Origin: Paracoccus sp. TOH
Lineage (GTDB): Bacteria; Pseudomonadota; Alphaproteobacteria; Rhodobacterales; Rhodobacteraceae
Assembly (NCBI RefSeq): GCF_030388245.1
Contig: NZ_CP098360.1
Location: 1,386,501-1,450,500 of the forward strand
DNA: 64,000 nt
Reading direction: 5' to 3'
Positions 1-11,871 of this stretch are shown in pieces (position 1 is the stretch's first letter; each line of letters starts with the position of its first letter). A model generated the notes under the pieces. The model did no database searches. It was not told the origin of the DNA and saw only the letters and a program-made list of their open reading frames with translations. The translations under genes were made by a program, and so were the position numbers.

Positions 1-1
1 G

Positions 2-181
2 CCCTCGACCAGCGAGCTTCTGGACTGGCTCAAGCTGATCCTGGCCGAAGACCTGTCGCCCGAGGATCTGAAGCGCCCGGCCGGCGAGATGCTGCCCAAG
101 CTGCACGGCGCGCTGCTGAAGAACGAGCAGGACGTGGCGCTGTTCGAGCGGCTGGCCTTCATGGCCCGGCGGCAGCGATGA
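2..181 (+). CDS. MoxR-family AAA ATPase, C-terminal end (partial)
   Basis: Only the last 59 codons are in the window; the gene begins upstream. The visible tail has the helical lid features of MoxR-type AAA ATPases: a DWLKLILAEDL segment, a GALLKNEQDVALFERL segment and a basic FMARRQR end. MoxR ATPases are chaperone-like proteins that help mature metal- or VWA-domain partner proteins. The stop codon overlaps the next start as ATGA, so the following acetyltransferase is probably translationally coupled. The Walker motifs lie outside the window, so the call rests on the C-terminal signature alone. Confidence 0.7.
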   Translation, partial: PSTSELLDWLKLILAEDLSPEDLKRPAGEMLPKLHGALLKNEQDVALFERLAFMARRQR

Positions 182-618
182 TCCGCGAACTGCGCCCCGA
201 GGACCGCGCGCCCTGGCAACGCCTCTATGAGGGGTACCAGGCCTTCTATGGCTTCCACGACCGGCCGGCCGCATTCTACGACAAGGCCTTCGCCCGGCTG
301 GTCTCGGGCGATGCGCGCGACTTTCACGGGCTGGTCTGGGACGAGGGCGGCCGGCTGCTGGGGCTGACGCATTACGTCTTTCACCCGAATCTTTGGCGCG
401 ACGAGGGGGTCTGCTATCTGCAGGACCTGTTCACCGCGCCCGAGGCGCGCGGCCGCGGCGTGGCGCGGGGGCTGATCGAGGCCGTCTATGCCGCCGCCGA
501 CCGGGCCGGCGTGCCCGCGGTCTATTGGCTGACGGCCGAGGACAACTATCCGGGGCGGATGCTTTACGACCGGGTGGCGGCGAAATCGCCGTTCATCCGC
601 TACAACCGCAAGCTCTGA
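178..618 (+). CDS. GNAT family N-acetyltransferase
   Basis: This 146-residue protein has the size and fold signature of a GCN5-related N-acetyltransferase, which moves an acetyl group from acetyl-CoA to an amine. The acetyl-CoA pyrophosphate loop is RGRGVA at residues 91-96, after a beta strand ending LQDLFTAPEA. A later YWLTAEDNYPGRMLYDRVA segment matches motif B with its conserved asparagine and tyrosine. The start overlaps the upstream MoxR-type gene by four bases. The substrate cannot be told from sequence; an aminoglycoside, amino acid or ribosomal protein are all possible. Confidence 0.85.
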   Translation: MIRELRPEDRAPWQRLYEGYQAFYGFHDRPAAFYDKAFARLVSGDARDFHGLVWDEGGRLLGLTHYVFHPNLWRDEGVCYLQDLFTAPEARGRGVARGLIEAVYAAADRAGVPAVYWLTAEDNYPGRMLYDRVAAKSPFIRYNRKL

Positions 619-626
619 AACGGAGA

Positions 627-647
627 AGGGCGGCCCAGGGCCGCCCT
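627..647. terminator. Intergenic hairpin between convergent genes
   Basis: A perfect 8-bp GC-rich stem (AGGGCGGC with GCCGCCCT) around a 5-base loop lies between the acetyltransferase stop and the end of the minus-strand transglycosylase gene. There is no clear T tract on either strand, so it may be a weak or bidirectional terminator. Confidence 0.45.
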
Positions 648-669
648 CTCGCATCACCGTCCCAAGTGA

Positions 670-1164
670 TCAGCGCATGCCGGTGGCCTTCAGCAAGCCC
701 TTCTTCTTGGCCTCGTAGTAATAGCCGCGCGCATACCATTTGACGGCGGCGTCCTTGTTGCCATCGGCGACCATATAGGCGCCGCGCAGGTATTTGACCC
801 CATATTTGAGGTTGGTCTCGGCATCCAGAAGCCCCTGGGCGCTGCCCTGGTAGCCCATGCCGCGCGCCGTGGCCGGCAGGATCTGCATCAGCCCGTAATA
901 GGGGCCGTTGCGGGCGCCGGGGCGATGGCGCGATTCGCGGATGATGACGCGATGCACCAGATCGGTCGGCACATCGTATTCGGCGGCGTATTTGTTGATC
1001 AGCCGCCGCAGTTCCGGGGTCTCGTTCGCGTGCAGGCCAACGGTCTCGGCGGCCGAGGCGCGCGGTTCAACCAGATAGCGGCGGTCGGGGTCAACCCGGT
1101 TATCGCCGCAGGCGCTGACGGCCAGCACACCGCTCAGCACCAACAGACCGATCATGGATTTCAT
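670..1164 (-). CDS. Lytic transglycosylase SLT-domain lipoprotein
   Basis: This 164-residue protein should cleave the beta-1,4 bond of peptidoglycan to give 1,6-anhydromuropeptides at the cell envelope. Residues 1-16 form a lipoprotein signal with lipobox VSAC, so Cys16 or so is the likely lipid anchor. The SLT core follows: HRVIIRESRHRPGARNGPYYGLMQI carries the catalytic glutamate and the GLMQI motif, and YLRGAY and a tyrosine-rich C-terminus end the domain. I chose the ATG at 1164 because the signal peptide starts there and GAGGG lies just upstream; a longer open frame upstream is antisense to lpd. Confidence 0.88.
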   Translation of the reverse strand: MKSMIGLLVLSGVLAVSACGDNRVDPDRRYLVEPRASAAETVGLHANETPELRRLINKYAAEYDVPTDLVHRVIIRESRHRPGARNGPYYGLMQILPATARGMGYQGSAQGLLDAETNLKYGVKYLRGAYMVADGNKDAAVKWYARGYYYEAKKKGLLKATGMR

Positions 1165-1221
1165 GGCTGCCCTCGTGTTTTCATTGACCAAGGGATTAGC
1201 CACAGCCGCGAGAGTCGGGGA

Positions 1222-1256
1222 ATTCAAAAGAAACGGCCGCCCCGGTCGGGACGGCC
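1222..1256 (-). terminator. Rho-independent terminator of the suc/lpd block
   Basis: Read on the minus strand, a 9-bp stem (GGCCGTCCC with GGGGCGGCC, one G-U pair) around GACC is followed by GTTTCTTTT. It lies 64 bp downstream of the lpd stop and before the minus-strand transglycosylase gene, so it should end the suc-lpd transcript. Confidence 0.8.
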
Positions 1257-1319
1257 TGTCGGCGGAATTTCGCCGTAAGGTTGCGGCGGTTTCGGTGGCA
1301 ATCCGCCGATATCGCCCGA

Positions 1320-2714
<1,395 letters not shown>

Positions 2715-2758
2715 TCAGGACTCCTTGCATCAGCCGGTGCCGCTTGCGCCGGCGCGGT

Positions 2759-3151
2759 TCAGGTAAACAGGCTGGTGACGATCATCACCAGGGTGGCGAG
2801 AAATCCGACCGCCCAGATCAGCGAGCGCCAGGGCGACCAGCCAAGCGCATAGGCGGGGACATAGAGGATGCGCGCCAGCAGATAGAGCCAGGCGCAAAGC
2901 GTGGTCAGCGGGCTGCCGGCATCGGACAGCACCACCAGCACCACGGCGATGGTGAACAGGACCAGCCCCTCGAAATGGTTGTCCACCGCGCGGCGCAGCC
3001 GGCCGGTCAGGGCCGAGAATTCCGGCTGCCGGTCGCGCGGGCTGGCATTCCATTTCGCGCCCACGTCGCGGTTCATCGAGGCTGCGGCAAGGCCGATCTG
3101 CATGGCCTGCAGCAAGGCGGCCAGGGCCAGGGCGGTGGTCTCGGCGGCCAT
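2759..3151 (-). CDS. MAPEG-family membrane protein
   Basis: This 130-residue protein has four hydrophobic segments and the MAPEG (membrane-associated eicosanoid/glutathione metabolism) pattern: an N-terminal helix, the polar stretch VGAKWNASPRD, then RLRRAVDNHFEGL, which carries the conserved Arg/Asn/His/Glu run. It probably sits in the inner membrane; some family members bind glutathione, but the bacterial role is not established. Its start overlaps the stop of the gene upstream by one base, so the pair is coupled. It lies inside the suc-lpd block without an obvious metabolic link. Confidence 0.82.
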   Translation of the reverse strand: MAAETTALALAALLQAMQIGLAAASMNRDVGAKWNASPRDRQPEFSALTGRLRRAVDNHFEGLVLFTIAVVLVVLSDAGSPLTTLCAWLYLLARILYVPAYALGWSPWRSLIWAVGFLATLVMIVTSLFT

Positions 3152-3408
3152 CAGGCGGTCTCGACGAAGTGGAACTCGGTGGCCGAAACGCCGGCCTGGC
3201 TGTTGAAGACCCCGGCCGCGCCCTCAAGATAGGCCCTGGCGGCCACGGCGTCACCGACCTGGAACAGCGCCCAGGCGCTCTGGTCGCTCTCGCGCCAAAG
3301 CTGCAACAGCGACAGGCCGTTATTGCCGCGATCCTCGGCATCCGCGTCGAAGGCGGTCTTGAAGGCGGCATAGCCGGCGACGGTGTAATGGGCGATCAAC
3401 TGGGTCAT
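3151..3408 (-). CDS. Small conserved protein of unknown function in the suc operon
   Basis: This 85-residue soluble protein begins MTQLIAHYTVAGY and has a ferredoxin-like alternation of strands and helices, resembling small ABM-like or DUF dimeric proteins. No catalytic motif is visible. The ATG at 3408 is preceded by a strong GGAGG site; an upstream in-frame start is poorly supported. It lies 162 bp after sucB and is coupled by a one-base overlap to the MAPEG gene, so those two are likely made together. Confidence 0.75.
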   Translation of the reverse strand: MTQLIAHYTVAGYAAFKTAFDADAEDRGNNGLSLLQLWRESDQSAWALFQVGDAVAARAYLEGAAGVFNSQAGVSATEFHFVETA

Positions 3409-3570
3409 GGGACAATCCTCCGTTGCGGCCCGGCTTCCCGTCAGGATGAGCGGCAAGGCGGCCCCGTGCGGGACAACGGAACAGGCCGGAAAGAGTTGCG
3501 CGAGACACGCATGGCGCGGATGCGCGCCCCGAGCGGGCCGGGGCGCGGCCGAAGCCGCACCCCGATGCGA

Positions 3571-5121
3571 TCACAGATCCATCAGCAGCCGGCGCGGATC
3601 CTCCAGCGCCTCCTTGACGCGGACCAGGAAGGTCACGGCGCCCTTGCCGTCCACGATGCGGTGGTCGTAGCTCAGCGCCAGATACATCATCGGCCGGATG
3701 ACGATCTGGCCGTCGACGACGACCGGCCGCTCCTGGATCTTGTGCATGCCCAGGATGCCCGATTGCGGCGGGTTCAGGATCGGCGAGGACATCAGCGAGC
3801 CATAGACGCCGCCGTTCGAGATGGTGAAGGTGCCGCCCTGCATCTCGGCCATGGTCAGCTTGCCGTCGCGGGCGCGCAGGCCCAGTTCGGCGATTTCCTT
3901 CTCGATCTGGGCGAAGCTCTTCTGATCGGCATCGCGCACCACCGGAACCACCAGACCGTTCGGCGTGCCCACGGCCACGCCCATATGGACGAAATGCTTG
4001 TAGACCACGTCGCTGCCGTCGATCTCGGCATTGACCTCGGGCACTTCCTTCAGGGCGTGGCAGCAGGCCTTCACGAAGAAGGACATGAAGCCCAGCTTGA
4101 CCTTGTGCTTCTTCTCGAACTGGTCCTTGTAGGTGTTGCGCAGGTCCATGATGCCCTTCATGTCCACCTCGTTATAGGTGGTCAGCATCGCGGCGGTGTT
4201 CTGCGCGTCCTTCAGCCGGCGGGCGATGGTGGCGCGCAGGCGGGTCATCTTGACCCGCTCCTCGCGCGCCGCGTCATCGGCCGAGCTGGGCGCGCGCGGC
4301 GCCTGGGCCGGTGCCGGGGCGGGCGAGGCGGCGGCGGGCGCCGCGGCGGCGCGGGCCACGTCCTCTTTCATCACCCTGCCGTCGCGGCCGGTGCCGGTGA
4401 CGGCATCGCGGGAAATCCCGGCCTCGGCCATGGCTTTCTTGGCCGCGGGCGCGTCCTCGACATCCTTGCGCTCTTTCGGCGTCTCCGGGCCGGCGCCGGG
4501 CGATTGCACGGCGGCCGCGGCGGCGGCAGGGGCCTCGGCCTTGGCCGCGGTTGCAGCGCCGGCCGCGCCTTCGGTGACGATGGCCAGCCGGGCGCTGGCC
4601 TCGACCGTCGCGCCCTCGGGGGCAAGGATCTCGGCCAGCACGCCGGCGGCGGGGCTAGGCACCTCGACCGAGACCTTGTCGGTTTCCAGCTCGCACAGCA
4701 TCTCGTCCTGGGCGACCGTGTCGCCGACCTTCTTGAACCAGGTCGCCACCGTGGCCTCGGTCACGCTTTCGCCCAGGGTGGGCACCATCACGTCGACGGA
4801 TTTTCCGCTCATCTTCTTCTGTCCTTCCTGGGCTTTCGTGCCCGCATCTGCCTTGGGCAACATTTCCTCGGGGCCCGCATCGCCCTCTTCCATGATCTGC
4901 GCGAGCAGGGCGTTGGGCGCGACCACCGCGCCCTCGGGGGCGACGATCTCGGCCAGCTTGCCGGCGACGGGCGAGGGCACCTCGACCGTCACCTTGTCGG
5001 TTTCCAGCTCGCACAGCATCTCATCGATGGCGACGCGGTCGCCCGGCTTCTTGAACCAGGTGGCCACGGTCGCCTCGGATACCGATTCCCCAAGCGCGGG
5101 GACGCGTAGTTCCACGGCCAT
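3571..5121 (-). CDS. sucB: 2-oxoglutarate dehydrogenase E2, dihydrolipoyl succinyltransferase with two lipoyl domains
   Basis: This 516-residue protein forms the E2 core of the complex and transfers the succinyl group to CoA. It has two lipoyl domains with nearly identical ELETDKV loops, so Lys43 and Lys149 are the predicted lipoylation sites. A peripheral-subunit-binding domain (near [17 protein letters not shown]) follows after Ala/Pro-rich linkers, and the catalytic domain ends with SYDHRIVDG, which carries the active-site histidine. The ATG at 5121 sits one base past the sucA stop; a GTG at 5130 is an alternative. E. coli SucB has only one lipoyl domain. Confidence 0.95.
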   Translation of the reverse strand: MAVELRVPALGESVSEATVATWFKKPGDRVAIDEMLCELETDKVTVEVPSPVAGKLAEIVAPEGAVVAPNALLAQIMEEGDAGPEEMLPKADAGTKAQEGQKKMSGKSVDVMVPTLGESVTEATVATWFKKVGDTVAQDEMLCELETDKVSVEVPSPAAGVLAEILAPEGATVEASARLAIVTEGAAGAATAAKAEAPAAAAAAVQSPGAGPETPKERKDVEDAPAAKKAMAEAGISRDAVTGTGRDGRVMKEDVARAAAAPAAASPAPAPAQAPRAPSSADDAAREERVKMTRLRATIARRLKDAQNTAAMLTTYNEVDMKGIMDLRNTYKDQFEKKHKVKLGFMSFFVKACCHALKEVPEVNAEIDGSDVVYKHFVHMGVAVGTPNGLVVPVVRDADQKSFAQIEKEIAELGLRARDGKLTMAEMQGGTFTISNGGVYGSLMSSPILNPPQSGILGMHKIQERPVVVDGQIVIRPMMYLALSYDHRIVDGKGAVTFLVRVKEALEDPRRLLMDL

Positions 5122-5122
5122 C

Positions 5123-8089
5123 TCAGGCACCGATCGTGATGGCTTCGGTCACCAGCGCCTCCTGCTCGGCCTTGTGGCGCGAGGCGAGGCCCGTCGCCGG
5201 CGAGGCGGCGGCGGCGCGGCCGACATAGCGGGCGCGGCCGTGCTTGGCGCCGATGCGCGACAGCACCCATTCGATGTTCGGCTCGACGAAGGTCCAGCCG
5301 CCCATGTTCTTGGGTTCTTCCTGGCACCAGACGATCTCGGCATCCTTGAAGCGCTCCAGCTCCTTCGACATCGCCTGGGCCGGGAACGGGTAGAACTGCT
5401 CCAGGCGCATCAGGTAGACATCGTCGGTCCCGGCGGCATCGCGCGCCTGCAGCAGGTCGTAATAGACCTTGCCCGAGCAGATCACCACGCGGCGGATCTC
5501 ATTGTCGGGCTTCAGCGCCAGCTGCGAATTGCCGCGTTCGGCATCGTCCCACAGCACGCGGTGGAAGCTCGATCCGGTGGTGAAGTCCTCGGTCGTCGAG
5601 ATCGCCAGCGGATGGCGCAGCAGCGATTTCGGCGTCATCAGGATCAGCGGCTTGCGGAACGGCCGCTTGAGCTGGCGGCGCAGGATGTGGAAATAGTTCG
5701 CCGGGGTCGTGCAGTTCGCCACGATCCAGTTGTCCTCGGCGCACATCTGCAGCCAGCGCTCCAGCCGGGCCGAGCTGTGCTCGGGGCCCTGGCCCTCGTA
5801 GCCATGCGGCATCAGCACCACCAGGCCCGACATGCGCAGCCATTTCTTCTCGCCCGAGTTGATGAACTGGTCGAACATGATCTGCGCGCCGTTGGCGAAG
5901 TCGCCGAACTGCGCCTCCCACAGGGTCAGGGTGTTCGGCTCGGCCAGCGAATAGCCGTATTCGAAGCCCAGCACCGCATATTCCGACAGCATCGAGTCGG
6001 TCACCTCGTAACGCGCCTGCCCGCCGCGGATGTGGTTCAGCGGGTAGAAGCGTTCCTCGGTCGCCTGGTCGATGAAGGCGGAATGGCGTTGCGAGAAGGT
6101 GCCGCGGGTCGAATCCTGGCCCGACAGCCGCACCGGATGCCCCTCGACCAGCAGCGAGCCATAGGCCAGCGCCTCGCCGGTCGCCCAGTCGAAGCCCTTG
6201 CCGGTCTCGAACATCTGTTTCTTGGATTCCAGCAGCCGGCCGACGGTGCGGTGCAGGTCGAAGCCGTCCGGAACCCGGGTCAGCGCGGTGCCGATCTCGG
6301 CCATGGTCTCGGGGGCGATGCCGGTCTGGCCCGGGGCGTATTCCTCGGATTCCGCGGCCAGGCCCGACCACTTGCCGTCCAGCCAGTCGGCCTTGTTCGG
6401 CTTGAAGTTCTTGCCGACCTCGAACTCCTCGTTCAGATGCGCCTGGAAGGCGGCCTTCATCTCCTCGATCTCGCCCTCGGGCACCAACCCGTCGGCGACC
6501 AGCCGGTCGGTGTAAAGCTGCAGCGTGGTCTTGTGGCCCTTGATCGCCTTGTACATCGCGGGGTTGGTGAACATGGGCTCGTCGCCCTCGTTGTGACCGA
6601 AGCGGCGATAGCAGAAGATGTCGATGACCACGTCCTTGTGGAACTTCTGCCGGAACTCGGTCGCCACGCGGGCGGCATGCACCACCGCCTCGGGGTCGTC
6701 GCCGTTGACGTGGAAGATCGGCGCCTCGACCATCAGCGCGATGTCGGTCGGATAGGGCGAGGTGCGGCTGAAATGCGGCGCCGTGGTAAAGCCGATCTGG
6801 TTGTTCACCACGATATGGATGCAGCCGCCGGTGCGGTGGCCCTTGATGCCGGAAAGCTGGAAGCATTCCGCGACGATGCCCTGGCCGGCAAAGGCCGCGT
6901 CGCCATGCAGCAGGATCGGCAGCACCGCCATGCGATGCGTCTGGTCGGAGAGCTGGTCCTGCTTGGCGCGGACCTTGCCCAGCACCACCGGGTTCACCGC
7001 CTCCAGGTGGCTGGGGTTCGCGGTCAGCGACAGGTGCACGGTATTGTCGTCGAAGGTGCGGTCCGAGCTGGCGCCGAGGTGGTATTTCACGTCGCCCGAG
7101 CCGTCCACGTCTTCGGGCTTGTAGCTGCCGCCCTGGAACTCGTGGAAGATGGCGCGGTAGGGCTTGCCCATGACGTTGGCCAGCACCGACAGGCGGCCGC
7201 GGTGCGGCATGCCGATCACCACGTCCTTGACGCCAAGCGCGCCGCCACGCTTGATGATCTGCTCCATGGCCGGGATCAGCGCCTCGCCGCCGTCAAGGCC
7301 GAAGCGTTTGGTGCCCATGTACTTGACATGCAGGAACTTTTCGAAGCCCTCGGCCTCGACCAGCTTGTTCAGGATGGCGCGGCGGCCTTCGCGGGTGAAG
7401 GCGATCTCCTTGCCATAGCCCTCGATCCGCTCCTTCAGCCAGGCGGCTTCCTCGGGGTTCGAGATATGCATGAACTGGATGGCGAAGGTGCCGCAATAGG
7501 TGCGCTTCATCAGGTCGGTGATCTGGCGGATCGTGGCGATCTGCAGGCCGAGCACGTTGTCGATGAAGATCGGCCGGTCCAGGTCGGCGGCGGTGAAGCC
7601 GTAGGTCTCGGGCTTCAGTTCGCCGTGGTCGGGAACGTCGCGCATCCCCAGCGGATCCAGATCGGCATGCAGGTGGCCGCGGATGCGGAAGGCGCGGATC
7701 AGCATGATGGCGCGGACGCTGTCCAGCACGGCGCGCTTCAGCTGCTCGTCGGTCAGGCTGACGCCCTTTTCGCCGGCCTTGGCGGCGATCTTGTCCAGCG
7801 CCGCCTTGGCATCGGCCTTGGGCAGCATCGGCCATTCGCCGGTCAGCGCCGCGGTGTTGTCGTCCGACGGCAGCGGCGGCCAGTCGGTGCGGCGCCAGCT
7901 GGCGCCCTTGGCCTCGCGCGTGACCACGGCCTCTTCGTCGCCCAGGCTGCGGAAGAAGGCGTCCCAGGCCTGATCCACCGCCGCCGGGTTCTGCGCCCAT
8001 TGGCCGTAGAGCTGCTCGACATAGGCGGCGTTGTGGCCTTGCAGGAAGCTTGAATCGTGGAAGGCCGAGTTGGGGGATTGATCGTTCAT
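5123..8089 (-). CDS. sucA: 2-oxoglutarate dehydrogenase E1 component
   Basis: This 988-residue thiamine-diphosphate enzyme decarboxylates 2-oxoglutarate and succinylates the lipoyl arm of SucB. Recognisable parts are the N-terminal [14 protein letters not shown]2-binding helix, [14 protein letters not shown], and the thiamine motif from GDAAFAGQG to NNQIGFTT, plus [13 protein letters not shown] in the C-terminal half. Length matches the family. It is followed immediately by sucB and preceded, 20 bp away, by a glycosyltransferase gene that separates it from sucCD. Confidence 0.97.
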   Translation of the reverse strand: MNDQSPNSAFHDSSFLQGHNAAYVEQLYGQWAQNPAAVDQAWDAFFRSLGDEEAVVTREAKGASWRRTDWPPLPSDDNTAALTGEWPMLPKADAKAALDKIAAKAGEKGVSLTDEQLKRAVLDSVRAIMLIRAFRIRGHLHADLDPLGMRDVPDHGELKPETYGFTAADLDRPIFIDNVLGLQIATIRQITDLMKRTYCGTFAIQFMHISNPEEAAWLKERIEGYGKEIAFTREGRRAILNKLVEAEGFEKFLHVKYMGTKRFGLDGGEALIPAMEQIIKRGGALGVKDVVIGMPHRGRLSVLANVMGKPYRAIFHEFQGGSYKPEDVDGSGDVKYHLGASSDRTFDDNTVHLSLTANPSHLEAVNPVVLGKVRAKQDQLSDQTHRMAVLPILLHGDAAFAGQGIVAECFQLSGIKGHRTGGCIHIVVNNQIGFTTAPHFSRTSPYPTDIALMVEAPIFHVNGDDPEAVVHAARVATEFRQKFHKDVVIDIFCYRRFGHNEGDEPMFTNPAMYKAIKGHKTTLQLYTDRLVADGLVPEGEIEEMKAAFQAHLNEEFEVGKNFKPNKADWLDGKWSGLAAESEEYAPGQTGIAPETMAEIGTALTRVPDGFDLHRTVGRLLESKKQMFETGKGFDWATGEALAYGSLLVEGHPVRLSGQDSTRGTFSQRHSAFIDQATEERFYPLNHIRGGQARYEVTDSMLSEYAVLGFEYGYSLAEPNTLTLWEAQFGDFANGAQIMFDQFINSGEKKWLRMSGLVVLMPHGYEGQGPEHSSARLERWLQMCAEDNWIVANCTTPANYFHILRRQLKRPFRKPLILMTPKSLLRHPLAISTTEDFTTGSSFHRVLWDDAERGNSQLALKPDNEIRRVVICSGKVYYDLLQARDAAGTDDVYLMRLEQFYPFPAQAMSKELERFKDAEIVWCQEEPKNMGGWTFVEPNIEWVLSRIGAKHGRARYVGRAAAASPATGLASRHKAEQEALVTEAITIGA

Positions 8090-8109
8090 TGGATTGCCTC
8101 CGGGAAATT

Positions 8110-9273
8110 CTATCGGTTCCCGCCTTGATCAGGGGCGGTTGCATGGTTCCGGCCACGGCCGCGCGGCGCGCCGGTCATGAGCCTTGTCTGGTGGTCCTGA
8201 TACCATTCGGGCAGGCCGGCGCGGGGCCGGCGCAGCAGGGCGGGCAGGCTGCGGCCGGCCAGCAGGGCGCCGCGCAGCTGCGGCAGATCCCAGCGGCCGC
8301 CGGCCAGATCCTTGGGCAGTTCGGCCAGCGTCATGCGCAGGTACCACAGCGCATAGCGGGCGAAGTCGCGGCCCTGCCGTTCTGACTGGCGGCGGACGAA
8401 ATAGGCGATGTTGAGCAGCGCCAGCGCCGTGTTCACCCGGCGCCGGTCCCGGCCCGCCGCCGCTTGCAGATGCCGGATCGGCGCGTCGGCGGCAAAGGCC
8501 AGCAGGCCGTGCCGGCCGAAGCGATAGCTCGCGTCCAGATCCTCGGCGATGGCGCTGCCGACCAGCCCCTCGTCGAAGGGCTCGCGCAGGGCGACGGCGC
8601 GGCGGACGGTCAGAGCGAAGCCGACGATGAACGCGACCCGCACCAGATCCGGCGGCAGCGAGGCGTCGCCGGAATAGCGCCGCTCGGGCCGGTCATAGCC
8701 CAGGAACCGCTGATCGGCGGGGATCATCAGCAGGTGGCGCAGGGCAAAGTCGATGCCGCGTTGCAGCGCCGCCGGCCGGCCCGAGACCAGCGCCCCGGCC
8801 CGGTTGGTCTGCTTGAGCGCGCCGCCCGCGGCCGGCTCGTGCGGCAGGGGCGTATCGCAGGCCGAGATGGCGACGATGCGGCCCTGCGGATCGGCGCGGT
8901 AATGCGCCATGATCCGCCCGGCGCAGACGGGATGCAGCAGCGCATCGTCGTCGATCAGGAACAGGATGTCGGCCCGCGCCATGGCGATGGCCTGGTTGCG
9001 CTGGACGGTCAGCGAACGGCGCAGCGCCGGCGCATAGCTCAGCGGGCAACCGCCGGCCTCGGCGATCGCCGCCTCGACGCCCGAGCGGTTCGCCTGCCAG
9101 TCGGTGCTGGCATCGACGACGACGATCTCGGCCGGGGGTTCGTCCGAAGCCAGCGCGTGGCGGACGCATTCGCGCAGGATGTCGCCGCGATTGTAGGTCG
9201 CGACGCAAAGCGCCCAATCCCGTGCCTGGACCGGCGGCGCGTCGGGCAGGGCGGCGGCGGCAGGGGCGCTCAT
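8110..9273 (-). CDS. Glycosyltransferase family 2 inserted between sucCD and sucAB
   Basis: This 387-residue protein has a GT-A nucleotide-sugar fold. ALCVATYNRGDILREC is the N-terminal Rossmann-like strand, VVVDASTDW follows, and FLIDDDALLHP holds the metal-binding DXD. A later GLVGSAIAEDLDASYR segment supplies the usual ED. No membrane segment is evident, so it is probably cytosolic or peripheral. The ATG at 9273 has GAGGGA upstream; an in-frame upstream extension lacks a ribosome site. The acceptor is unknown; neighbours give no sugar pathway. It is codirectional with suc genes and only 20 bp before sucA. Confidence 0.85.
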   Translation of the reverse strand: MSAPAAAALPDAPPVQARDWALCVATYNRGDILRECVRHALASDEPPAEIVVVDASTDWQANRSGVEAAIAEAGGCPLSYAPALRRSLTVQRNQAIAMARADILFLIDDDALLHPVCAGRIMAHYRADPQGRIVAISACDTPLPHEPAAGGALKQTNRAGALVSGRPAALQRGIDFALRHLLMIPADQRFLGYDRPERRYSGDASLPPDLVRVAFIVGFALTVRRAVALREPFDEGLVGSAIAEDLDASYRFGRHGLLAFAADAPIRHLQAAAGRDRRRVNTALALLNIAYFVRRQSERQGRDFARYALWYLRMTLAELPKDLAGGRWDLPQLRGALLAGRSLPALLRRPRAGLPEWYQDHQTRLMTGAPRGRGRNHATAPDQGGNR

Positions 9274-9401
9274 CTCGTCCCTCGCAGCGGCTGGCCGGCA
9301 GGTCGCCCGCGGCGAGGACAAGACGATGCCCCGGCGGGTCTGGCGACGATCTGGCGACGAAGGACGTCCAATCTGGCACCTGGCTTGCATGGGTTCGGCG
9401 A

Positions 9402-9426
9402 GGCCCCCTGAAGGTAGGCGGGGGCC
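9402..9426. terminator. Possible attenuating hairpin after sucD
   Basis: A 7-bp stem (GGCCCCC with GGGGGCC) with an 11-base loop lies between sucD and the glycosyltransferase gene. It has no T tract on either strand. It could partly separate sucCD from the downstream suc genes. Confidence 0.35.
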
Positions 9427-9455
9427 AGGCCTAAGTCAAAAGTCTTGCGAAGACG

Positions 9456-10340
9456 TTACCGGCCGAGAGCCTTCAGCACCGCCTCGCCCAGGCCCGCCGG
9501 GCTGTCGGCGACCACGACCCCGGCCGATTTCATGGCCTCGATCTTGGATTCCGCGTCGCCCTTGCCGCCCGAGACGATGGCGCCGGCATGGCCCATGCGG
9601 CGGCCCTTCGGCGCGGTGCGGCCGGCGATGAAGCCAGCGGTCGGCTTCCACTTGCCCTTGCGCTTCTGCTCGGCCAGGAACTCGGCGGCCTCTTCCTCGG
9701 CCGAGCCGCCGATCTCGCCGATCATGATGATCGACTCGGTCTCGGGGTCGTCCAGGAACATGCGCAGCACGTCGATATGCTCCATGCCCTTGATCGGGTC
9801 GCCGCCGATGCCGACGGCCGAGGACTGGCCGAGGCCCACGTCCGAGGTCTGCTTGACCGCCTCATAGGTCAGCGTGCCGGAACGCGACACGACGCCGACC
9901 GAGCCGCGCTTGAAGATGCTGCCGGGCATGATGCCGATCTTGCATTCGTCCGGCGTCATGATGCCGGGGCAGTTCGGCCCGATCAGCAGCGATTTCGAGC
10001 CTTGCAGCGCGCGCTTGACCTTCATCATGTCAAGGACCGGGATGCCCTCGGTGATGGCGACGATCAGCGGGATCTCGGCGTCGATGGCTTCCAGGATCGA
10101 GTCGGCCGCGAAGGGCGGCGGGACATAGATCGCGGTCGCATTGGCGCCGGTCTTGGCCACGGCCTCGTGGACCGAGTTGAAGACCGGCAGGCCCAGATGC
10201 TCGGACCCGCCTTTGCCGGGGGTCACGCCGCCGACCATCTTGGTGCCGTAAGCGATCGCCTGTTCGGTGTGGAAGGTGCCTTGCGAGCCGGTGATGCCCT
10301 GGCAGATGACTTTGGTGTCTTTGTTGACGAGAACGGCCAT
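9456..10340 (-). CDS. sucD: Succinyl-CoA synthetase alpha subunit
   Basis: This 294-residue subunit binds CoA and carries the phosphohistidine of succinyl-CoA synthetase (succinyl-CoA plus ADP and phosphate to succinate plus ATP). The N-terminal CoA-binding fold has [10 protein letters not shown] and GGVTPGKGG; the active-site histidine lies in [15 protein letters not shown] near the C-terminus. It starts four bases after sucC, so both subunits are made from one message. Confidence 0.97.
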   Translation of the reverse strand: MAVLVNKDTKVICQGITGSQGTFHTEQAIAYGTKMVGGVTPGKGGSEHLGLPVFNSVHEAVAKTGANATAIYVPPPFAADSILEAIDAEIPLIVAITEGIPVLDMMKVKRALQGSKSLLIGPNCPGIMTPDECKIGIMPGSIFKRGSVGVVSRSGTLTYEAVKQTSDVGLGQSSAVGIGGDPIKGMEHIDVLRMFLDDPETESIIMIGEIGGSAEEEAAEFLAEQKRKGKWKPTAGFIAGRTAPKGRRMGHAGAIVSGGKGDAESKIEAMKSAGVVVADSPAGLGEAVLKALGR

Positions 10341-10344
10341 CTTC

Positions 10345-11538
<1,194 letters not shown>

Positions 11539-11640
11539 GCTACTTCCCCGCAGTTATCGGTTGGCGGGCTTGTGCCACATCCGCCCCGGGCTCTAAAGCC
11601 CTATGCGCGGCGCCTTGCGGAAAATTGCGCGGTTTTGCGG

Positions 11641-11677
11641 TTTTGTGATCACAGCCTTCGACCCTGCGATCACAAAA
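11641..11677 (-). promoter_or_regulatory. Tandem TGTGATCACA palindromes upstream of sucC
   Basis: Two palindromes, TGTGATCACA at 11644-11653 and TGCGATCACA at 11665-11674 (plus-strand reading), are spaced exactly 21 bp centre to centre, two helical turns. On the sucC sense strand the proximal site reads TGTGATCACAAAACC. The same arrangement and the same AAAACC flank occur before sdhC. The site lies 106-136 bp upstream of sucC, in the 333-bp gap between sucC and the RTX gene, where I see no other gene. The regulator is unknown; the alphaproteobacterial TCA activator AkgR is a candidate whose motif I could not check. Confidence 0.65.
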
Positions 11678-11871
11678 CCCAGGACAGAGGCTGCCGGCAA
11701 GGCCGGCGGGCTCCGGCGGGTGCCGGGTGGGGCGGCCGCGAAACGATTCCCGTGACCTGCGGAAAAGCCTGCCAAAACCCGGCCCCGGCGCGGCATTTCC
11801 CTTTGACAAGCGCGACGCGATGGGCGGTATTTCCCGCACCATTCCTTATTTGATTGAACGAGAGACTTCTC

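Noticed and set aside
3563..3575. A further GATCACA site at the sucB 3' end
   Set aside because: It is a single half-site, lacks the 21-bp partner and lies at a gene end.
4178..8053. A 1291-codon open frame on the plus strand opposite sucA and sucB
   Set aside because: It is antisense to two complete, well-conserved enzymes. High GC and third-position bias in the real genes keep the opposite frame open; its protein shows no domains and is rich in low-complexity residues.
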